Of a DNA stretch of 64,000 nt, positions 20,634-27,692 are shown piece after piece. Position numbers and translations under genes: made by a program. The stretch covers positions 5,950,001-6,014,000 of the forward strand of contig NZ_AP024109.1 in the NCBI RefSeq assembly GCF_016591715.1, read 5' to 3'. This DNA comes from Mesorhizobium sp. J8 (GTDB lineage Bacteria; Pseudomonadota; Alphaproteobacteria; Rhizobiales; Rhizobiaceae). The notes beneath the pieces were generated by a model. It ran no database searches and was not told the DNA's origin. It saw only the letters and a list, made by a program, of their open reading frames with translations. Each line of letters opens with the position of its first letter. Positions within the stretch are counted from its first letter, which is position 1.

Positions 20634-21562
20634 CTCCGCGACGAAGCAGGCTCGATCCGAACCGCCGCCGGCGCGCCGGCTTGGTTTTGCGCCTTGGTCG
20701 TGATGAAGACGCCCAAGGTGATGATGGCGGCGCCGGCCCAAGTCAGCAACTGGTAGTGCTCGCCGAGGAAGATGGTCCCGGCGAACAGGCCGACGGCCGC
20801 CGCGACATAGCCGATCTGGCTGAGATAGACCGGGCCGCCGACCGCCTGCAGGCGGAAGAAGAAGGCGAACATCGCCGAGGCCGACGCCACCTGGCCGAAC
20901 ACCACCAGCGATACGTCGCCGAGCGGGACGAAGGCGTGCCCGCCCAGAAGCGCCAGAATGCCTATGACCAGGAGCGTGGCCGAGGCCAGATGGCTGCCGA
21001 CGGCCAGTTCGATGGGCCCGGTGCCTTCCGGCCACTCGACGGTGCGGTAGATGTTGCCGGCAGCAAGGCTGACCGGGATGAGCAGGCCGATCGCCACCCA
21101 GAAATAATCCGCCGGCTGGCCGGCCTCGCCGCGGGTGAGCGCGACCATCACCGCCCCGACGAAGCCGACTGCGATGCCGATGACGCCAAGCAGATTGGGG
21201 CGCCTGACGCCGAGCAGGATCGAGAACACCAGCGTGATGACCGGCGACAGCGTGAACATGATGCCGGTGTAGCCGGCGCCAAGATGCGGGATGGCCGAGA
21301 ACATTAAAAGATTGGGGATCGCATAGGAAATCGCGGCGGTGACGAAGAAATAGCGCAGCTTGTGCGGCGTCAGCCGGATGCGTTCGCCGCGCAGCAGGAG
21401 CGCAAGCAACAGCACGCCGCCGGCGCCCAAAGAAATGACGAAGGCCCAGACCATCGCCGGCACTCCGGCCGCGGTCGCGAGCTTGCCGAACGGCAGCGTC
21501 ATGCCGAGCAGGCCCCCAGTCACGACCAGAAGGCCAATCGCCGAATCCCAGAGAAATTTCAT
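20630..21562 (-). CDS. DMT superfamily (EamA) transporter
   Basis: Inner-membrane drug/metabolite transporter of 310 residues with about ten hydrophobic helices arranged as two EamA repeats (about 5-140 and 155-295). The repeat ends are seen in the GYTGIMFTLSPVITLVFSIL and GYVAAAVGLFAGTIFLGEHY segments. Substrates in this family range from amino acids to nucleosides and drugs and cannot be read from sequence. It is transcribed divergently from a marR gene, with a perfect 15-bp palindrome between them, which suggests repression by that MarR protein and possible substrate-responsive export. Confidence 0.9.
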   Translation of the reverse strand: MKFLWDSAIGLLVVTGGLLGMTLPFGKLATAAGVPAMVWAFVISLGAGGVLLLALLLRGERIRLTPHKLRYFFVTAAISYAIPNLLMFSAIPHLGAGYTGIMFTLSPVITLVFSILLGVRRPNLLGVIGIAVGFVGAVMVALTRGEAGQPADYFWVAIGLLIPVSLAAGNIYRTVEWPEGTGPIELAVGSHLASATLLVIGILALLGGHAFVPLGDVSLVVFGQVASASAMFAFFFRLQAVGGPVYLSQIGYVAAAVGLFAGTIFLGEHYQLLTWAGAAIITLGVFITTKAQNQAGAPAAVRIEPASSRS

Positions 21563-21603
21563 CGGACTGTCCTGTCGCTGCGTGACCGCTTGGCGGCCGG
21601 TTC

Positions 21604-21618
21604 ATCTTACGGTAAGAT
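21604..21618. promoter_or_regulatory. Perfect palindrome, candidate MarR operator
   Basis: ATCTTAC-G-GTAAGAT is a perfect 7-bp inverted repeat around one base. It sits in the 72-bp gap between the divergent DMT transporter (start 21562) and marR (start 21635), where a shared operator would be expected. Confidence 0.7.
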
Positions 21619-21634
21619 AGCGTAAAGATTCTTT

Positions 21635-22147
21635 ATGTCAAGATACTTTGCAGTGAGCGATATGGATCGAGCAAGCAGGGCCATGGAGCAATGGCGACGG
21701 GAGCGGCCGGATCTCGATGTGTCGCCGATGGGCGTCATCGGGCGCCTGAACGAGGCGTCGGCGCTGATCGCGCGCGACCGGCTCGCGCCGGTCTTCGCCC
21801 GCTTCGGGCTGCAGTCCGGTGAATTCGATGTCTTGGCAACGTTGCGCCGGTCGGGCTCGCCCTACGCGCTGACACCGACCGAGCTTTACGAGACAACGAT
21901 GGTGACGTCCGGCGCCATGACCGCCCGCCTTGACCGGCTGGAAAAGGGCGGGCTGATCCAGCGCATGCCGCATCCCACCGATCGGCGCGGTGTGATTGTG
22001 CAACTCACCGCGAAAGGCCGCGAGCTCACCGACGAGGCCCTTGCCGCCCACGTCGCCAACGAGCATGAAATCCTCGCCGGCCTGTCGCGCGAGGACCAGG
22101 AAACGCTTGCAAAACTGCTGGAAAAACTGATCGAAAGCCTAAGCTAG
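21635..22147 (+). CDS. MarR family transcriptional regulator
   Basis: Dimeric winged-helix repressor, 170 residues. The MarR core is plain: FGLQSGEFDVLATLRRSG, the recognition helix region TPTELYETTMVTSGAMTARL, then DRLEKGGLIQRMPHPTDRRG with the conserved DxR wing, and the C-terminal dimer helix. The start is uncertain: ATG 21635 lies only 17 bases past the palindrome and lacks a clear ribosome site; ATG 21662 (MDRASRAM) is an alternative. It probably represses itself and the divergent DMT transporter. Ligand unknown. Confidence 0.92.
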   Translation: MSRYFAVSDMDRASRAMEQWRRERPDLDVSPMGVIGRLNEASALIARDRLAPVFARFGLQSGEFDVLATLRRSGSPYALTPTELYETTMVTSGAMTARLDRLEKGGLIQRMPHPTDRRGVIVQLTAKGRELTDEALAAHVANEHEILAGLSREDQETLAKLLEKLIESLS

Positions 22148-22154
22148 CCGGTAC

Positions 22155-22580
22155 TCAGTTCCGATCATCCGGAAAGCTCGGAATCGGCATGAATTCGATG
22201 CCGTCCTCGGCAAGGCTCCGCGCCTCTTCCGGTGTCGCTTCGCCATAGATGCCGCGCGGATCGGTCTCGCCGAAATGGATCTTGCGCGCTTCCTCGGCGA
22301 ACTTGTCGCCGACATAGTCGGCATTCTCGCGCACCTTTTCGGCCAGCGCCTTGAGCTGCGCCAGCGCCTGCCTCTGCGCCTCGCCCATGGCGAGTGCGAC
22401 CTTCTCCTGCTTGCGGGAGGTCGAGACGGCCGGCGCCATCAGCGCCTTCTCGACCTTGTGCGAGCCGCAGGTGGGGCAATCGACGAAGCCGCGCTTCTTC
22501 TGGGTGTCGAAATCGTCATTGCTGCGAAACCAGGCTTCGAATTCGTGCTCGTGCTCGCAGATCAGGGAAAAACGGATCAA
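22155..22580 (-). CDS. DUF1178 family protein
   Basis: Conserved proteobacterial protein of unknown function, 141 residues. The N-terminus has Cys8 (LICEHEHEFEAWF) and CPTCGS with Cys35 and Cys38, a layout that suggests a small zinc-ribbon-like site. The rest is helical and charged. The start ATG overlaps the stop of the nitrilase-family gene by four bases (ATGA), so the two are translationally coupled. The grxC-nitrilase-DUF1178 order is one I recognise from other Alphaproteobacteria. Confidence 0.88.
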   Translation of the reverse strand: MIRFSLICEHEHEFEAWFRSNDDFDTQKKRGFVDCPTCGSHKVEKALMAPAVSTSRKQEKVALAMGEAQRQALAQLKALAEKVRENADYVGDKFAEEARKIHFGETDPRGIYGEATPEEARSLAEDGIEFMPIPSFPDDRN

Positions 22581-23449
22581 GAGGCAGCCCCCCTGAAACG
22601 CGGCGCCTCGCTTGTCCCGGCATTGACGGTGAAATCCCGCGCATTCCTGAGATTGGGGATCTTGCGGCGCGCGGCCGGCGACTGGGCCGGATCGATCTCG
22701 GCGACGATCACGCCGGGTTCGTCATGGGCGGCCTCGGCGACGATGCGCCCCCACGGGTCGACGATCACCGAATGGCCATAGGTCTCGCGCCCATCCTCAT
22801 GCAAGCCACCTTGCGCGGCGGCGATGACATAGGCGCCGTTCTCGATGGCGCGGGCGCGCAGCAGCACATGCCAATGCGCCTCGCCGGTCTGGCGTGTGAA
22901 AGCGGCGGGCACGGTCAGCACCTCGGCCCCGGCCATCGCCTCGGCGCGGAACAGCTGCGGGAAGCGCAGGTCGTAGCAGACGGCAAAGCCCAGCCTCGTT
23001 CCGTCGATGTCGGTCACGACCGCTTCCGTTCCCGGCTCGTAGGATGCGGATTCACGCCAGCTCTCGCCATTGTCGAGATCGACATCGAACATATGAATCT
23101 TGTCGTAGCCGGCGATCAGGCTGCCGTCGGGCGAAAACAGGAACGCGCGGTTGGCGAGCTTGCCGTCGGCGCGCAGGATCGCGGTCGAGCCGATATGCAG
23201 GTAGATGCCGAGCTCCTTGGCCAGCCTGCGCGCGGTTGCGACGATAATGTCCTTGTCCTCGGTGGTGAAGGCGGCTGCCCCCGCCTGCTTGTCGCGGATC
23301 AGCGCGCCGGTCATTTCCGGCGTCTGCACATAGGTGGCGCCCTGACGCGCGGCATCGCGGACCAGCCTTTCCATGTCGGCCGCATTGCGCTCCGGACTGG
23401 TCCCTGAACGCATCTGCACCGCCGCCCCCTTGAAAACGCCCATGATCAA
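22577..23449 (-). CDS. Carbon-nitrogen hydrolase (Nit2/omega-amidase-like)
   Basis: Cytoplasmic nitrilase-superfamily amidase of 290 residues. The catalytic triad is present: Glu45 (TPEMTG), Lys117 (GYDKIHMFDVD) and Cys158 (VCYDLRFPQLFR). The last motif is typical of the Nit1/Nit2 branch that hydrolyses omega-amides such as alpha-ketoglutaramate or deaminated glutathione. The adjacent glutaredoxin gene makes a glutathione-repair role plausible, but this is inference. The start (ATG 23449, or the Met two codons later) overlaps the end of grxC by four bases. Confidence 0.9.
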   Translation of the reverse strand: MIMGVFKGAAVQMRSGTSPERNAADMERLVRDAARQGATYVQTPEMTGALIRDKQAGAAAFTTEDKDIIVATARRLAKELGIYLHIGSTAILRADGKLANRAFLFSPDGSLIAGYDKIHMFDVDLDNGESWRESASYEPGTEAVVTDIDGTRLGFAVCYDLRFPQLFRAEAMAGAEVLTVPAAFTRQTGEAHWHVLLRARAIENGAYVIAAAQGGLHEDGRETYGHSVIVDPWGRIVAEAAHDEPGVIVAEIDPAQSPAARRKIPNLRNARDFTVNAGTSEAPRFRGAAS

Positions 23450-23715
23450 GCCCTCCCTCCGTCTGCAAGCAGCGCGTCGAGCCGTCCTTGGGACTCCAGC
23501 TCATGGAGGTCATCGCAGCCGCCGACATGCTTATCGCCAATGAAAATCTGCGGAAAAGTGGTACGCCCGTGCGCCCGTGAAATCATCTCCTGACGCAATT
23601 CCGGCGAGAATGAAGCGTCATGCTCGGTATAGGCCACGCCCTTGCGCTCGAGCAACCGCTTGGCGGCTGTGCAATAACCGCACATCATCCGCGTATAGAT
23701 CGTCACATCAACCAT
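23446..23715 (-). CDS. grxC: Glutaredoxin 3
   Basis: Small dithiol glutaredoxin (89 residues) that reduces disulfides and mixed disulfides with glutathione. The thioredoxin fold carries the active site CGYC (Cys12, Cys15), the cis-proline segment TTFPQIFIG, and the GGCDDLHEL glutathione-binding turn. The CxYC dithiol site marks it as class I (GrxC), not the monothiol GrxD type. It is first in a three-gene overlapping operon with the nitrilase-like and DUF1178 genes. Confidence 0.95.
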   Translation of the reverse strand: MVDVTIYTRMMCGYCTAAKRLLERKGVAYTEHDASFSPELRQEMISRAHGRTTFPQIFIGDKHVGGCDDLHELESQGRLDALLADGGRA

Positions 23716-23791
23716 CGTTCAGCAACCCTGCCTATGCACACCGCCTAGCTGCTGCGCGAAGACGATCTGCACCAAAACAACAACTTAGGCA

Positions 23792-24547
23792 CTATATAGT
23801 TGCAGACTCGTCGGCCCGAAAGTCCCCCGGCAGAACGCGTGCGAAGGTCAGCACGTCCACCGCCCCGGCGCCGCCCCTTTTCAGCGCCTTGGCGACCGCG
23901 CGCACCGTCGCGCCAGTGGTGTAGACATCGTCGACGACCAGGACCCGGCGCCCCGCTATCGCGATTTCGGCCTCCGGCGGCACACGGAAAGCAGCGCGCA
24001 CATTCTCCTTGCGCTCGTGCCTTTCGAGTCCGACCTGCTGGCGCGTCAGCTTCACGCGCCTGACCGCGGATGGTGAAAAGGGCAGCCCGCCGAGCTTCGC
24101 AACGGCCCGTCCGAGCTCCGCCGACTGGTTGAACTGGCGCCGGAAGAAGCGCCGCCAATGCAACGGCACCGGCACGACCACGTCGGCCTCCGCGATCAGT
24201 TCCGCGCCGGCACGCATCATCCACTTCGCCATCCAGGGCGCGAGGTCGGTTCGATCCTGATATTTCAACCCTTGCACCATCTGCCGCGCGACACCCGAAT
24301 AGATGACGGCGGCCCGCGCCTGCTCGAAGGGCGGCGGATCGGCGATCGCTTCCGCCGACAGAAACCCCTCGCCCATATCGTGGGTGAAGGGCGTGCCCAT
24401 CACCGGGCACCAGGGTTTTTCCAGCAGCCTCAGCTTCGGCCAGCAGGCGCCGCACAAGACGCCAGGCTGCGACACATGGCGACGGCAGCCTGCGCAAACC
24501 GGCGGGAACAACAGGCGCGCCGGCCAGGCAAGTGCCTGCCGCGTCAT
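23792..24547 (-). CDS. ComF family phosphoribosyltransferase-like protein
   Basis: Relative of Bacillus ComFC and GntX, linked to DNA uptake and recombination. The N-terminus has a double-zinc region (FPPVCAGCRRHV, then LCGACWPKLRLL and PWCP). The C-terminus has a phosphoribosyltransferase fold with the PRPP motif VLVVDDVYTTGATVRAVAKA and the family stretch FNQSAELGRAVAK. The start is uncertain: ATG 24547 (MTRQALAWPARLLFP) gives 251 residues, a usual length; ATG 24658 would add 37 residues and abut the divergent methyltransferase gene. DNA uptake has not been inferred for this organism from anything else in the window. Confidence 0.88.
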   Translation of the reverse strand: MTRQALAWPARLLFPPVCAGCRRHVSQPGVLCGACWPKLRLLEKPWCPVMGTPFTHDMGEGFLSAEAIADPPPFEQARAAVIYSGVARQMVQGLKYQDRTDLAPWMAKWMMRAGAELIAEADVVVPVPLHWRRFFRRQFNQSAELGRAVAKLGGLPFSPSAVRRVKLTRQQVGLERHERKENVRAAFRVPPEAEIAIAGRRVLVVDDVYTTGATVRAVAKALKRGGAGAVDVLTFARVLPGDFRADESATI

Positions 24548-24657
24548 ATCCTGGACCGCTATGGTCTTGATCTTGTGCACCGGATCGGCCACCTGAAAAG
24601 AAACCCCGCGCCACCTTAACACCACTGCGGCATGCGCGGACAACAGGAAGCTTTTCA

Positions 24658-25530
24658 TTGCAGCCCTTGATCGACACCGAGCTCTGGCTCGCGCGCAAGC
24701 GCAGGGCTCTCGCCCGCCCCGTCGGAGGCGCCGATTTCCTGGTGCGGCGCGCGGCGGAGGATCTTGCCGACCGGCTGGGCGCCGTTGAACGCCGCTTCGG
24801 CAAGGCGGCGGCCTTGTTCTGTCAGACCTCGGCGGCGGCACAGGTGCTTGCCGATAGCGGCAAAGCCGGTGAGATCCTGCGCGTCGAGATGGACGAAGCG
24901 TTTCTGGCTGGCAATCCCGGCCTGGTGGCGCCGCCGGAAACCGTGCCGTTCGAGGAGGGCAGCCTCGATCTTGTCGTTTCGCTGCTGTCGCTGCACGCGA
25001 TGAACGACATTCCCGGCGTGCTCGCGCAAATCCGCCGGGCGCTGAGGCCGGACGGGCTGTTCCTCGGCGCCCTCGCCGGCGCCGGCACCTTGGCGGAATT
25101 GCGCGAGAGCATGCTTGCGGCGGAGACGGAGCTTTACGGCGGCGCGAGCCCGCGCATCCTTCCCTTCACCGACGTGCGCGACGCAGGCGCGCTGTTGCAG
25201 CGCGCCGGCCTGGCCTTGCCTGTCGCCGATGTCGAGACGGTGACGGTGCGCTACGACACGCTGTTCGATCTCGCCGCCGATCTGCGCGCCATGGGCGAGA
25301 CCAGCCCGCTCATCGACCGCAGCCGCCGGCCTGCCGACAGGCGCCTGTTTGCCCGCGCCGCCGAAATCTATGCCGAGCGGTTCTCGGATCCGGATGGCCG
25401 TATCCGAGCAAGCTTCTCGATCGTTTGGATGTCCGGCTGGGCGCCGGACGCCTCTCAGCAGAAGCCGCTTAAGCCCGGATCAGCCAAGGTCTCGCTGAAG
25501 GCGATCCTGGAGACCCCGCCGAAGACCTGA
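24658..25530 (+). CDS. SAM-dependent methyltransferase, NDUFAF5/BioC-like
   Basis: Class I methyltransferase-fold protein of 290 residues. It resembles the alphaproteobacterial homologues of mitochondrial complex I assembly factor NDUFAF5: ELWLARKRRALARP at the N-terminus, then VSLLSLHAMNDIPGVLAQIR and RALRPDGLFLGALAGAGTL. BioC is the other relative, but no biotin genes are near. The start is TTG 24658, eight bases after AGGAAG; a second TTG lies three codons on. It is divergent from comF. The mitochondrial protein hydroxylates an arginine in a complex I subunit, so the chemistry here is not certain. Confidence 0.85.
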   Translation: MQPLIDTELWLARKRRALARPVGGADFLVRRAAEDLADRLGAVERRFGKAAALFCQTSAAAQVLADSGKAGEILRVEMDEAFLAGNPGLVAPPETVPFEEGSLDLVVSLLSLHAMNDIPGVLAQIRRALRPDGLFLGALAGAGTLAELRESMLAAETELYGGASPRILPFTDVRDAGALLQRAGLALPVADVETVTVRYDTLFDLAADLRAMGETSPLIDRSRRPADRRLFARAAEIYAERFSDPDGRIRASFSIVWMSGWAPDASQQKPLKPGSAKVSLKAILETPPKT

Positions 25531-25560
25531 GCCCGGCGTTCATCTTGTCTCTTTGTTTTG

Positions 25561-25631
25561 ACGCAATTCCGGAAGGAAGGCTACGGCGAAGGCTCCGAGC
25601 CAAACGCTCACACTTTCCTGGAGTTGCTCGG
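25561..25631. repeat. Rhizobial repeat ACGCAATTCCGG family, copy 2 (long form)
   Basis: Starts ACGCAATTCCGGAAGGAAGG and ends CTTTCCTGGAGTTGCTCGG. It carries an extra insert with GGCGAAGGCTCCGAGCC that is also seen, inverted, in the copy at 36614-36688. It sits between the methyltransferase and Flp pilin genes, 50 bp from copy 3. Confidence 0.75.
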
Positions 25632-25683
25632 GTGTGTTTCACCGTTTCACGGAAACGATGAAACACCCTATCTCCTTGTTTTT

Positions 25684-25732
25684 ACGCAATTCCGGGCGGA
25701 AAACCGCCCACACTTTTGCTGGAATTGCTCTA
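25684..25732. repeat. Rhizobial repeat ACGCAATTCCGG family, copy 3
   Basis: ACGCAATTCCGGGCGGAAAA ... CTGGAATTGCTCTA, almost identical to copy 1 at 18769. Its final CTA is the TAG stop codon of the Flp pilin on the minus strand. Confidence 0.8.
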
Positions 25733-25915
25733 GTGAGCGAAGGCGTTGGCGAGCTTGCTGTTGTTGTCGGTGAACAGCCACACGAGCCCGTCGGCCGCCT
25801 GTTTGACCCCGGCGATGATGGCAAGCGACAACACCACGACGATCAGGCCATATTCGATGGCCGTGGCACCCGTTTCGTCTTCAATGAATTTCTGCAGCAG
25901 GTTTTTCATAGTCAT
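25730..25915 (-). CDS. Flp family type IVb pilin
   Basis: Subunit of tight-adherence (Tad/Cpa) type pili. The 61-residue precursor has a short basic leader (MTMKNLLQKFIEDETG), the prepilin peptidase site at G/ATAIEYGLI with the invariant Glu five residues into the mature chain, and a single hydrophobic helix (IEYGLIVVVLSLAIIAGV). The start may be ATG 25915 or, better spaced from GAGGAT, ATG 25909. No cpa/tad assembly genes are in the window, so this is a solitary copy. TTAA-type sites upstream suggest CtrA control. The stop codon lies in an intergenic repeat. Confidence 0.94.
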   Translation of the reverse strand: MTMKNLLQKFIEDETGATAIEYGLIVVVLSLAIIAGVKQAADGLVWLFTDNNSKLANAFAH

Positions 25916-25946
25916 CGATCCTCATGCAGAAATTCTAATGTCCGAC

Positions 25947-25966
25947 CCGTTAAGAAAGGTTAACGG
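25947..25966. promoter_or_regulatory. TTAAC-rich dyad upstream of the Flp pilin (CtrA-like)
   Basis: CCGTTAA-N6-TTAACGG is a perfect 7-bp inverted repeat 32 bp upstream of the pilin start. Further TTAAC motifs occur at 25974 and 26011. CtrA sites are TTAA-N7-TTAA(C); the spacing here is six, so the match is imperfect. Confidence 0.45.
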
Positions 25967-26019
25967 CAAAAGCTTAACAGCGTATGAAACGCCGTCGTGC
26001 TGGAAAATCATTAACCAAG

Positions 26020-26340
26020 TCAGCACTCGCCGCTGCGGCTGCCGTCATTGCGGATGATGCAGATCGAACTGGGCAGCGGCTGCAGCACGCTGCGGCGCAC
26101 CGTATAGGTATTGAGGCGATGGCCGATCGATCCGGTCGCCGTCATGTCGAGTCCGCCGGGGAAGCCGTCGCGGGCGCTTTGCGGCCGGGTCTGGCTGTCC
26201 AGGAACGGCGTCGCGATCAGCGCCAGCGCCACCGCGGCCGAGCCGAAGAGAAGCGTGATCCGCAGGATGCCCATGCCGGCGTCCACCGCACGGAAGCCTC
26301 GGTCGGGCCGGATCGAGTCCCAGTCTCTTTCAAGGCTCAT
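26020..26340 (-). CDS. Hypothetical single-pass membrane protein
   Basis: I do not recognise a named family. Start chosen at ATG 26340 (MSLERDWDSIRPDRGFRAVD), giving 106 residues; the frame is open a further 20 codons upstream without support. One strong membrane helix (ILRITLLFGSAAVALALIAT) is followed by a short exported-looking part (TGSIGHRLNTYTVRRSVLQP) and a Cys-containing tail (ICIIRNDGSRSGEC). It lies immediately upstream of the Flp pilin on the same strand. The two could be functionally linked, but nothing in the sequence proves it. Confidence 0.65.
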   Translation of the reverse strand: MSLERDWDSIRPDRGFRAVDAGMGILRITLLFGSAAVALALIATPFLDSQTRPQSARDGFPGGLDMTATGSIGHRLNTYTVRRSVLQPLPSSICIIRNDGSRSGEC

Positions 26341-26493
26341 GCCCTGTTTCCCAATCATCGACGATCTCGCCGCGCGAAACGGCTTCGTGCAATTTTTCAC
26401 GTCGAGATAAATCTTCTATTAACGCTAGCTAAAGCAGTTCCGGGAAAGCGCGAAACAGCCGCTGTCTTCCAGCCGCTGTGGCGGGCCGCGAAA

Positions 26494-26916
26494 TCACAAA
26501 AGATCGATGAGGAACTGGATCAGCGGTGCGTCGGCCGGCGGCATCGGATAGTCGCGCATCTGCCGCGGCCTGACCCATTTGAGCCCCTGCCCTTCCCTGG
26601 GCTGCGGGATGCCGCTGAAACGGCGGCAGACATAGAGCGGCATCAAGAGATGGAAATCGTCATAGGAGTGGCTGGCGAAGGTGAGCGGCGCTAGGCACGG
26701 AATTTGCATTTCGATGCCGAGTTCCTCGTGCAGTTCGCGGACCAGGCACTCCTCCGGCGTCTCACCGGGCTCGACCTTGCCGCCTGGAAATTCCCACAGC
26801 CCGGCAAGCTGCTTGCCCTCGGGGCGCTGCGCCAGGAGAACGCGCCGGTCGGCGTCGACCAGCGCGCAGGCAGCGACCAGGAGCAGGCGCTTTCCTGTTG
26901 GTTTGGTCTCGCTCAT
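26494..26916 (-). CDS. mutT: (Deoxy)nucleoside triphosphate pyrophosphohydrolase, MutT-like Nudix
   Basis: Hydrolyses oxidised nucleotides such as 8-oxo-dGTP to keep them out of DNA. The 140-residue protein has the full Nudix box G45-I68 (GGKVEPGETPEECLVREL then HEELGI) preceded by AGLWEFP, typical of MutT. The start ATG 26916 overlaps the GNAT stop codon by four bases (ATGA); a longer in-frame reading upstream lies inside the GNAT gene and is rejected. It is the last gene of the argJ-GNAT-mutT operon. Confidence 0.93.
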   Translation of the reverse strand: MSETKPTGKRLLLVAACALVDADRRVLLAQRPEGKQLAGLWEFPGGKVEPGETPEECLVRELHEELGIEMQIPCLAPLTFASHSYDDFHLLMPLYVCRRFSGIPQPREGQGLKWVRPRQMRDYPMPPADAPLIQFLIDLL

Positions 26917-27692
26917 GCGCCAGGCGGCCGTCGATAGTGGTAGCGATAGACTTCCTCGAAACCGAGCGACCGGTAGAGCGAAAGCGCCGGTAGATTGCCG
27001 GCCTCGACCTGCAGCCAGGCCTCGCGCGCGCCGCGCAGCCGCGCCCATTTCAGCGCCGACAGGATGAGGTTGCGGCCGTGGCCCTGCTTGCGCGCCGATT
27101 TTTCGGTGGCGACCTCGAACAGGCCGGCAAGATCGCCGTCATGGACACAGATCAGCGTCGCCAGCGCCTCGGTGCCGTCTTCCAGCGCGAACAGCCCGGC
27201 CTCCGGCTGGATGGCGCCGATGACCTCGGACAGGCCTGGCCGCAGCGACGCATCCGAGCCGCTCGTCCTGAGCGACGCGCCGATGAAGCGGCTGATATCC
27301 TTGAGCGGTATCTGGTCCATGGCCGCGCCAAGTTCGAGGTCCTTCAGCGGCAGCCGCATGACCAGGGATTCGTCGAACCTGTTCCAGCCTGCTTTGTCGA
27401 GATGCTTGGACAGCACTTGCCCGGAAAGAGGCGACATGCGGAAGGTCAGCGGCCGGCCATAGGCGTCGAAGCGCCGCGCGGCGCGGCCGATGCGCTCCTC
27501 GATGGCGTGCGTGTCGCCCGGATCGAGCGGATTGACCGAGTTCAGGCGCTTGGCGGGGTGCCCGGCGGTGAGCCGCACCACCCAGGTCCCGTCATAATGG
27601 ACGGCGGCCGCCGGCCAGGCGCGAAAGCCCGCCGCCTCGTAGCGGCGGACGACCGCCAGCACGCTTGCCGGATGCCCGGACACCGGCGCCAT
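26913..27692 (-). CDS. GNAT family N-acetyltransferase
   Basis: Acetyl-CoA-dependent transferase of 259 residues. The C-terminal GNAT fold shows the acetyl-CoA loop region VATEKSARKQGHGRNLILSA (the Q/RxxGxG/A pattern) and the final ALSLYRSLGFEEVYRYHYR. The N-terminal half is a degenerate second domain. The start ATG 27692 overlaps the ArgJ stop by one base (TGATG), so translation is coupled. Its position between argJ and mutT is conserved in Hyphomicrobiales as far as I recall. The acceptor is unknown; a role in arginine metabolism is only suggested by context. Confidence 0.88.
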   Translation of the reverse strand: MAPVSGHPASVLAVVRRYEAAGFRAWPAAAVHYDGTWVVRLTAGHPAKRLNSVNPLDPGDTHAIEERIGRAARRFDAYGRPLTFRMSPLSGQVLSKHLDKAGWNRFDESLVMRLPLKDLELGAAMDQIPLKDISRFIGASLRTSGSDASLRPGLSEVIGAIQPEAGLFALEDGTEALATLICVHDGDLAGLFEVATEKSARKQGHGRNLILSALKWARLRGAREAWLQVEAGNLPALSLYRSLGFEEVYRYHYRRPPGA

